Of a DNA stretch of 10,454 nt, positions 5,875 to 10,454 are shown piece by piece. The DNA is from an uncultured Clostridia bacterium (GTDB taxonomy: Bacteria; Bacillota; Clostridia; TANB77; CAG-508): NCBI GenBank assembly GCA_934178555.1, contig CAKPQL010000025.1, positions 1 through 10,454 on the forward strand. Reading direction: 5' to 3'. Each line of letters starts with the position of its first letter. The first letter of the stretch is position 1. A program made the translations under genes and the position numbers. Under the pieces are notes generated by a model, which was not told where the DNA came from, searched no databases, and saw nothing but the letters and a program-made list of their open reading frames with translations.

Positions 5875-6768
5875 TTGGGATTACAGGTTGAAAATGTACA
5901 TAAGAGTTATTCTGGAAAGAAAGTAGTAGATGGTATTTCTTTTACATTAGAGAAACCAGGTGTATTTGGATTACTTGGTTCTAATGGAGCAGGAAAAACT
6001 ACTACAATAAGAATGATACTTGGAATTTTAAATAAAGATTCAGGAAAAATTACTTGGAATGGCAAAGAAGTAAAAAGAGAAAATGTTAATTTTGGGTACT
6101 TACCAGAGGAAAGAGGAATTTATCCAAAAACAAAATTGTTCGATCAATTAATATATTTTGCAACATTAAAAGGAATGAAATATGAAGATGCTAAAAAAGC
6201 GATAGAATATTGGTGTAAAAAACTGGATCTTTATGAATATATAAATAAACCAGCAGAACAATTATCTAAAGGAAATCAACAAAAGGTACAATTAATAATA
6301 TCAATAATACATAATCCAGAATTATTAATATTGGATGAGCCATTTAGCGGATTGGACCCTGTAAATACACAAATTATAAAAGGCGTTATAGAAGAATTGA
6401 TAGAAAAAGGAACTTATATAATTCTTTCTAGTCATCAAATGTCTGTAGTAGAAGAATACTGTAGAGATATAGTAATTTTAAATAAGGGAAAAACTATAGT
6501 AAAAGGCAACTTAGCAGATATAAAAAAATCATACGGAAAAAGTAATTTATTAATTGAATCTTATGAAGATATAAGCTCTGTAATACCAACGGATGCAAAG
6601 ATTATAGATAAGAAAGTAAATAGTTATGAAATTAAGTTAAAAGATGAAGAGATGGCTCAAAACATATTAAGACAAATAGTTGATAAAAACATAAAAATAG
6701 AAAAATTTGAGATAAAAGAACCTTCATTGCATGAAATATTTATAGACAAGGTAGGTGAAAGCAAATGA
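5875..6768 (+). CDS. ABC transporter ATP-binding protein (NatA/YhaQ-like)
   Basis: The 297-residue nucleotide-binding subunit of an ABC-2-type exporter. Visible motifs are Walker A GSNGAGKTT (35-43), the Q-loop region GYLPEERGIYPK (74-85), the ABC signature LSKGNQQK (130-137), Walker B LLILDEP (150-156) with D-loop SGLDP, and the switch His187 in SSHQMS. The Q-loop reading PEERG and the signature LSKGN instead of LSGGQ are typical of the NatA/YhaQ branch, whose members export sodium or unidentified compounds. The roughly 70 C-terminal residues form the accessory domain usual in this branch. The start is TTG, 8 nt after a perfect AGGAGG (5861-5866); no nearer ATG keeps the beginning of the domain. 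The gene overlaps the permease gene by four bases (ATGA), so they are translationally coupled. Confidence 0.93.
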   Translation: MGLQVENVHKSYSGKKVVDGISFTLEKPGVFGLLGSNGAGKTTTIRMILGILNKDSGKITWNGKEVKRENVNFGYLPEERGIYPKTKLFDQLIYFATLKGMKYEDAKKAIEYWCKKLDLYEYINKPAEQLSKGNQQKVQLIISIIHNPELLILDEPFSGLDPVNTQIIKGVIEELIEKGTYIILSSHQMSVVEEYCRDIVILNKGKTIVKGNLADIKKSYGKSNLLIESYEDISSVIPTDAKIIDKKVNSYEIKLKDEEMAQNILRQIVDKNIKIEKFEIKEPSLHEIFIDKVGESK

Positions 6769-8009
6769 AAAATCTTTTAACAATTATAAAATATACAGTA
6801 AAAGAGGCCGTATCAAAAAAATCTTTTATAATAGTAAATTTAATAATGGCTATTTTAATAATTGCTATATGTAATGTACCTAATATTATTAAAACATTTA
6901 ACTCAGATAAAGATGAATCAAACAAAAAAATATACATAATAGATAATGAAAATATCTTAGGTGCAAGCAATGAAGTATTCAAACAAATGGAATTAGAATA
7001 CAGTGTAGAATATTTTAATAATAAAACAATAGAAGAAGTAGAAAAAAATATAAATGATGAGAAAATTGATGCTGCAATAGTATTAAATCAGAAGGACAAT
7101 ACAATATCATTTGATTATATAATTAAAGAAGAGGATGCATTTGAAAATACAGATGATACTATATCTATATTTTCAAATATTATAAAATCAATACAAACAA
7201 ATAAGTTACTAGTAGAATCCAATGTTTCAGAAGAATTATTGCAAACAGTAAATAATCCTGTTTCTTATGAAATAAAAGAACTAAATGAAAATACTGGAAA
7301 TGAAAATTTCTTAATAGCTATGGTAACATCATATATATTATTCTTTGCAATATATTATTATGGATATAGTGTATCAACATCGATATCTAGTGAGAAGACA
7401 TCAAGAGTAATGGAAACGTTGGTTACTTCAACAACACCAACGAAAATTGTTTTAGGAAAAACTATAGCGATGGGATTTGTGGGGTTATGCCAATTAGTAG
7501 GATTAATATTGGTAGCAATAATATCATATAAATTATTTATACCAGATGGATTAGAGATTGTAGAAACTGTACTAAGTGGTTTACACTTAACAATACTAGA
7601 TGTTTTAATATGTGTGGTTTACTTTATATTAGGTTATACGGTGTATGCATTTTTAAGTGCGGTAACTGGTGCTACTGTTAGCAAAGCAGAAGATGTCCAA
7701 GCAGCTTCTGGACCAATATCATTTGTAGCATTAGTATCATTCTTTTTAGCATATTTTACTTCTACTGTGCCAAATAGTGTAGGGAGTAAATTTGCATCAA
7801 TTTTTCCATTTTCAGCAGCGTTTTCGATGCCAGGAAGAATACTAGCAGGAGCTGCAACAGGAGGAGAAATAGCAATTTCAATTATTGTTCTTATACTATC
7901 TGCAATAGTACTAGCAGCTATATCTATAAAAGTATATTCTGTAGCTATATTGCATTATGGTGATAGAATAAAGATAAAAGATTTATTTAAAATATATAAA
8001 CAAAAATAA
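6765..8009 (+). CDS. ABC-2 type transporter permease (NatB/YhaP-like)
   Basis: The 414-residue membrane partner of the preceding ATPase. Layout: one N-terminal membrane helix (about 21-40), a large polar, probably extracytoplasmic domain (about 43-180), then about five more helices (around 182-203, 233-256, 276-299, 316-334 and 369-395). Between helices two and three lies SEKTSRVMETLVTSTTPTKIVLGK (split here only by description: 209-232), the coupling segment characteristic of the ABC2_membrane_3 family. The cytoplasmic tail is basic. The ATG overlaps the ATPase stop by four bases, so the two are made in step. The pair should form an exporter; sodium, lipid or antibiotic efflux are all possible and the substrate is not identifiable from sequence. 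Confidence 0.9.
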   Translation: MKNLLTIIKYTVKEAVSKKSFIIVNLIMAILIIAICNVPNIIKTFNSDKDESNKKIYIIDNENILGASNEVFKQMELEYSVEYFNNKTIEEVEKNINDEKIDAAIVLNQKDNTISFDYIIKEEDAFENTDDTISIFSNIIKSIQTNKLLVESNVSEELLQTVNNPVSYEIKELNENTGNENFLIAMVTSYILFFAIYYYGYSVSTSISSEKTSRVMETLVTSTTPTKIVLGKTIAMGFVGLCQLVGLILVAIISYKLFIPDGLEIVETVLSGLHLTILDVLICVVYFILGYTVYAFLSAVTGATVSKAEDVQAASGPISFVALVSFFLAYFTSTVPNSVGSKFASIFPFSAAFSMPGRILAGAATGGEIAISIIVLILSAIVLAAISIKVYSVAILHYGDRIKIKDLFKIYKQK

Positions 8010-8069
8010 TGTAGGAATTATTTTAATTCATATAAAAATTTAAAAAATACCAAAATATAGGAGGAATTT

Positions 8070-9776
8070 ATGATTAAGATACCATTGTATAAAGTTAGAG
8101 AGGTAAAAAATGTTAAGCAACTTATGGAGGATAGCTGCAGAATTTATAAGGACAATGTAGCATATTATGTTAAGAAGGATTCTAAGGAATATTCGCCAAT
8201 AAAGTATTCCCAAGTATATGAAGATATGAATGCATTAGGGACAGCACTTATAAATTTGGGATTAAAAGATAAAAGAATAGCTGTTATAGGGGAAAATAGA
8301 TATGAATGGGCAATATCATATTTGGCTGTTATAAATGGAACAGGAATTGTAGTTCCTTTAGATAAGCAATTGCCATTGAATGAAATAGTAAGCTGTATAC
8401 AAAGAGCAAAAGTTGATTGCATAATTTATTCAAGTAAGTTACAAGATAAAATAGAACAAATTTATAATGAAAATGATAATCTTTCATATTATATAGGAAT
8501 GGATTTGGAAGAAGATAATGGAAAATTTTTGTCACTAAATAAATTAATAGCTAAAGGAAAAGAATTAGTAAAAAATGGTGATAAATCATTTATAGATGCA
8601 AAAATAGATGAAAATGTAATGGCAGAATTGTTATTTACATCAGGTACTACATCACAATCAAAAGCTGTAATGCTATCTCATAAAAATTTAACATATAATA
8701 TGCATCAACATTGCCAAATGGTAAATATTACACCAGAAGATACTTTTTTATCAATGTTACCAATTCATCATGTATATGAGTGCGTATGTGGATTTTTAAT
8801 GCCTTTATATAGAGGGGCGTCAGTTGCTTATTGTGAAGGATTAAGACATATACAAAAAAATCTTCAAGAATCACATACATCAATATTTTTATCAGTTCCA
8901 TTAGTATTTGAAACATTATATAGGAAAATATGGGAAGCAATAGAAAAACAAGGAAAAACAAAATTAGTAAAAAGAATGATAAAAATTACTAATGTGTTAG
9001 ATAAAATGGGAATTCACGTAAAAAAGAAAGTATTTAAAAGCATACATGAGCAATTAGGAGGAAGACAAAGATTATATATAGCTGGTGCAGCTGCAATAAA
9101 TCCAGAAGTTTCTAAGGGATTTAGAGAATTAGGTATAAACTTAACACAAGGATATGGCTTAACAGAATGTTCTCCTATAGTAACAGTAAATAGTGATGTT
9201 GAATTTAGAGATTCATCTGCTGGGTTACCATTGGTAGGAACAGAATTAAAGATAGTAGATATAAATGAAGATGGTATAGGCGAAATAGCAACTAAAGGAG
9301 ATCATGTAATGCTTGGATATTACGAAAATGAAGAGGCTACTAAAGAGGTATTAAAAGATGGATGGTTCTATACAGGAGATTTAGGATATCAAGATGAAGA
9401 TGGATTTGTATATATAACAGGAAGAAAGAAAAATGTATTAATTACAAAAAATGGTAAAAATGTATATCCAGAAGAATTAGAATCATTATTAAATGATAAT
9501 GATTACATATTAGAATCAATGGTATATTTAAGACCAGAAAAAGATGATTTATTATTATGTGCTGAAATTAGAGTAAACAAAGAATATATAGAAGAAAAAT
9601 TCAAAGATAATCCAAAAACAGATGAAGAAATAAAACAATTAATATGGGAAGAAGTAAAGAAAATAAATCAAAATTTAGTAATATACAAACATATAAAAGA
9701 AATTAATATAAGAGAAAAAGAATTTGAGAAAACAACAACAATGAAAATAAAAAGATATTTAGAGAAAAAAGTATAG
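8070..9776 (+). CDS. Long-chain acyl-CoA synthetase (AMP-forming)
   Basis: Activates a carboxylic acid, probably a fatty acid, to acyl-AMP and then acyl-CoA. The 568 residues carry the ANL-superfamily core motifs in order. These are the phosphate-binding loop TSGTTSQSKAVMLSHKN (190-206), IAGAAAINPEVS (337-348), GYGLTECSP (361-369), YTGDLGY (434-440), the hinge ITGRKKNVLI (449-458), GKNVYPEELE (462-471), and the C-terminal catalytic Lys559 in TTTMKIKR. The loop reads TTSQSK where TTGxxK is usual; the essential Thr and Lys remain. Best match by eye is the FadD-like/AMP-dependent synthetase group, and chain length is not predictable. AGGAGG (8059-8064) lies 5 nt before the ATG. It follows the ABC genes by 60 bp with only a weak 6-bp AT hairpin (8015-8029) between, so it may share their transcript. 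Confidence 0.9.
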   Translation: MIKIPLYKVREVKNVKQLMEDSCRIYKDNVAYYVKKDSKEYSPIKYSQVYEDMNALGTALINLGLKDKRIAVIGENRYEWAISYLAVINGTGIVVPLDKQLPLNEIVSCIQRAKVDCIIYSSKLQDKIEQIYNENDNLSYYIGMDLEEDNGKFLSLNKLIAKGKELVKNGDKSFIDAKIDENVMAELLFTSGTTSQSKAVMLSHKNLTYNMHQHCQMVNITPEDTFLSMLPIHHVYECVCGFLMPLYRGASVAYCEGLRHIQKNLQESHTSIFLSVPLVFETLYRKIWEAIEKQGKTKLVKRMIKITNVLDKMGIHVKKKVFKSIHEQLGGRQRLYIAGAAAINPEVSKGFRELGINLTQGYGLTECSPIVTVNSDVEFRDSSAGLPLVGTELKIVDINEDGIGEIATKGDHVMLGYYENEEATKEVLKDGWFYTGDLGYQDEDGFVYITGRKKNVLITKNGKNVYPEELESLLNDNDYILESMVYLRPEKDDLLLCAEIRVNKEYIEEKFKDNPKTDEEIKQLIWEEVKKINQNLVIYKHIKEINIREKEFEKTTTMKIKRYLEKKV

Positions 9777-9792
9777 AACAGTATAGATAAAT

Positions 9793-9825
9793 AAAAAAGT
9801 TTCCAGAATTTTGGAAACTTTTTTT
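9793..9825. terminator. Bidirectional terminator between the acyl-CoA synthetase gene and rlmH
   Basis: AAAAAAGTTTCCA (9793-9805) pairs perfectly with TGGAAACTTTTTT (9812-9824), 13 bp, around a GAATTT loop. The T-run on the plus strand (9819-9825) and the A-run on its left side give U-tracts for both directions. It therefore serves the two convergent genes flanking it. Confidence 0.88.
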
Positions 9826-9830
9826 ATGTA

Positions 9831-10313
9831 TTACCAATGATATGTTTCGCCTTTAGAGATTTTAAATGCTCTAAATAATTGTTCTAATAAAAATACTCGT
9901 ATTAATTGATGAGGAAATGTCATTTTAGAAAAACATATTTTTTCATTTGAAAGTAACAATAGATTATCTGTTAAGCCAAGTGTTCCACCAATTACAAAAT
10001 TTATAGTGCTATTGAAATTTAGAGCTATATCATCAATTTTTTTCGAAAATTCTTCTGATGTATATTGCTTTCCTTTTAAATCCAAACATATAGTATAAGA
10101 ATCTTTTTTTATATGTTCCTCTATTTTTTTACATTCTTTAGTTTTTATTTCATTTATAATGGTACCATTAATTTTCTCAGGTAATTTTTCATCTTGCAGT
10201 TCAATTAATTTTAGATTACAGTATTTTGATAGTCTTTTAGAATATTCGTTTATTGCATCTTTTAAATAATTTTCTTTAATTTTGCCGACACAAATTATAT
10301 TAATACTAAGCAT
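9831..10313 (-). CDS. rlmH: 23S rRNA pseudouridine-1915 N3-methyltransferase RlmH
   Basis: A SPOUT-class methyltransferase that uses S-adenosylmethionine to methylate pseudouridine 1915 in helix 69 of 23S rRNA on assembled ribosomes. The 160-residue length is the normal size. Diagnostic features are the N-terminal strand INIICVGKIKENYL (4-17), the knot's cofactor loop FVIGGTLGL (106-114; usually IGGAxG in the family), and the C-terminal MTFPHQLIRVFLLEQLFRA (131-149) followed by KGETYHW, closely matching the RlmH tail that ends in YHK or YHR. The start at 10313 is chosen because GGAGGT lies 4 nt upstream and the protein then begins with the family's normal MLSINIICVGK. An ATG 18 codons upstream would add a hydrophobic stretch covering the ribosome binding site and promoter -10. 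Convergent to the acyl-CoA synthetase gene. Confidence 0.95.
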   Translation of the reverse strand: MLSINIICVGKIKENYLKDAINEYSKRLSKYCNLKLIELQDEKLPEKINGTIINEIKTKECKKIEEHIKKDSYTICLDLKGKQYTSEEFSKKIDDIALNFNSTINFVIGGTLGLTDNLLLLSNEKICFSKMTFPHQLIRVFLLEQLFRAFKISKGETYHW

Positions 10314-10338
10314 AATAACCTCCATAAATAATATAAAA

Positions 10339-10367
10339 ATTATACAGTATAATATGTTTAAAGTCAA
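10339..10367 (-). promoter_or_regulatory. rlmH promoter
   Basis: Read on the minus strand, TTGACT (10362-10367) and TATAAT (10339-10344) are 17 bp apart, which is 11 of 12 bases of the sigma-A consensus at ideal spacing. Transcription would begin near 10332, leaving a short leader before GGAGGT (10318-10323). Confidence 0.8.
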
Positions 10368-10444
10368 AATATAATAAAATATAGGTTTAAAATAGATATG
10401 TCACGAGTATATTGAAAATAAAATATTGAAAAGAGAGCACAAAA

Positions 10445-10454
10445 ATGATATTGT
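10445..10454 (+). CDS. Possible start of a divergent gene (partial)
   Basis: An ATG at 10445 follows GAGAG (10433-10437) with 7 nt between, and the window ends three codons later, so nothing about the product can be said. A weak TTTAAA (10386-10391), 16 bp, TATATT (10408-10413) could be its promoter. The region from 10368 to 10444 holds no other feature I can support. Confidence 0.3.

Noticed and set aside
10314..10367. 18-residue hydrophobic N-terminal extension of RlmH
   Set aside because: RlmH is a cytosolic enzyme of about 155-160 residues. The extension overlaps the promoter -10 and the GGAGGT that serves the ATG at 10313.
1..10454. CRISPR array, tRNA/rRNA genes, insertion sequence or integrase
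   Set aside because: No regularly spaced repeats, no cloverleaf or rRNA-like tracts and no transposase or recombinase motifs were seen on either strand.

Overview
The window reads as chromosomal DNA of a low-GC, spore-forming Firmicute, most likely an anaerobic Clostridia member. The reasons are the AT-rich, AAA/ATA-heavy codon use, strong AGGAGG-type ribosome binding sites, a monofunctional Pta next to AckA (acetate fermentation), and the last 29 codons of Spo0A, the sporulation master regulator, at the left edge. I cannot place it to genus from the sequence alone.

Layout, left to right. (1) 1-145: 3' end of spo0A and its intrinsic terminator. (2) 218-937: a polytopic VTT (TVP38/TMEM64, DedA-like) membrane protein with its own promoter. 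Its terminator hairpin also contains the Shine-Dalgarno sequence of the next gene. (3) 988-1865: a small cysteine-type putative amidase (Amidase_6-like). Its last codons run into a stretch of visibly different base composition, which holds what looks like a remnant of a C39-like peptidase gene. Two related terminators about 100 bp apart follow. (4) 2091-5784: the acetate-production block, pta-ackA-ackA2. It has a good promoter overlapped by CCTAAA repeats, and two tandem acetate kinase genes about 61% identical at the protein level by hand alignment. (5) 5875-8009: a two-gene ABC exporter (NatA/NatB or YhaQ/YhaP style), with TTG start and ATGA overlap. (6) 8070-9776: an AMP-forming long-chain acyl-CoA synthetase. 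(7) 9793-9825: a bidirectional terminator, then rlmH on the minus strand with a near-consensus promoter. (8) 10445 onward: possible start of a divergent gene.

How the genes work together: Pta converts acetyl-CoA to acetyl-phosphate, and AckA converts that to acetate with ATP formation. No strong terminator separates pta from the first ackA, so they are probably cotranscribed. The second ackA follows a 12-bp hairpin and may be expressed at a different level. The ABC pair and the acyl-CoA synthetase lie on the same strand with no clear terminator between them, but no functional link can be shown.

This is mainly housekeeping sequence. I did not find a convincing new multi-gene system. The points most worth a second look are the amidase/C39-like chimeric locus with its duplicated terminators, the repeat cluster over the pta promoter, and the paired acetate kinases, one of which has an unusual residue beside the catalytic Arg.
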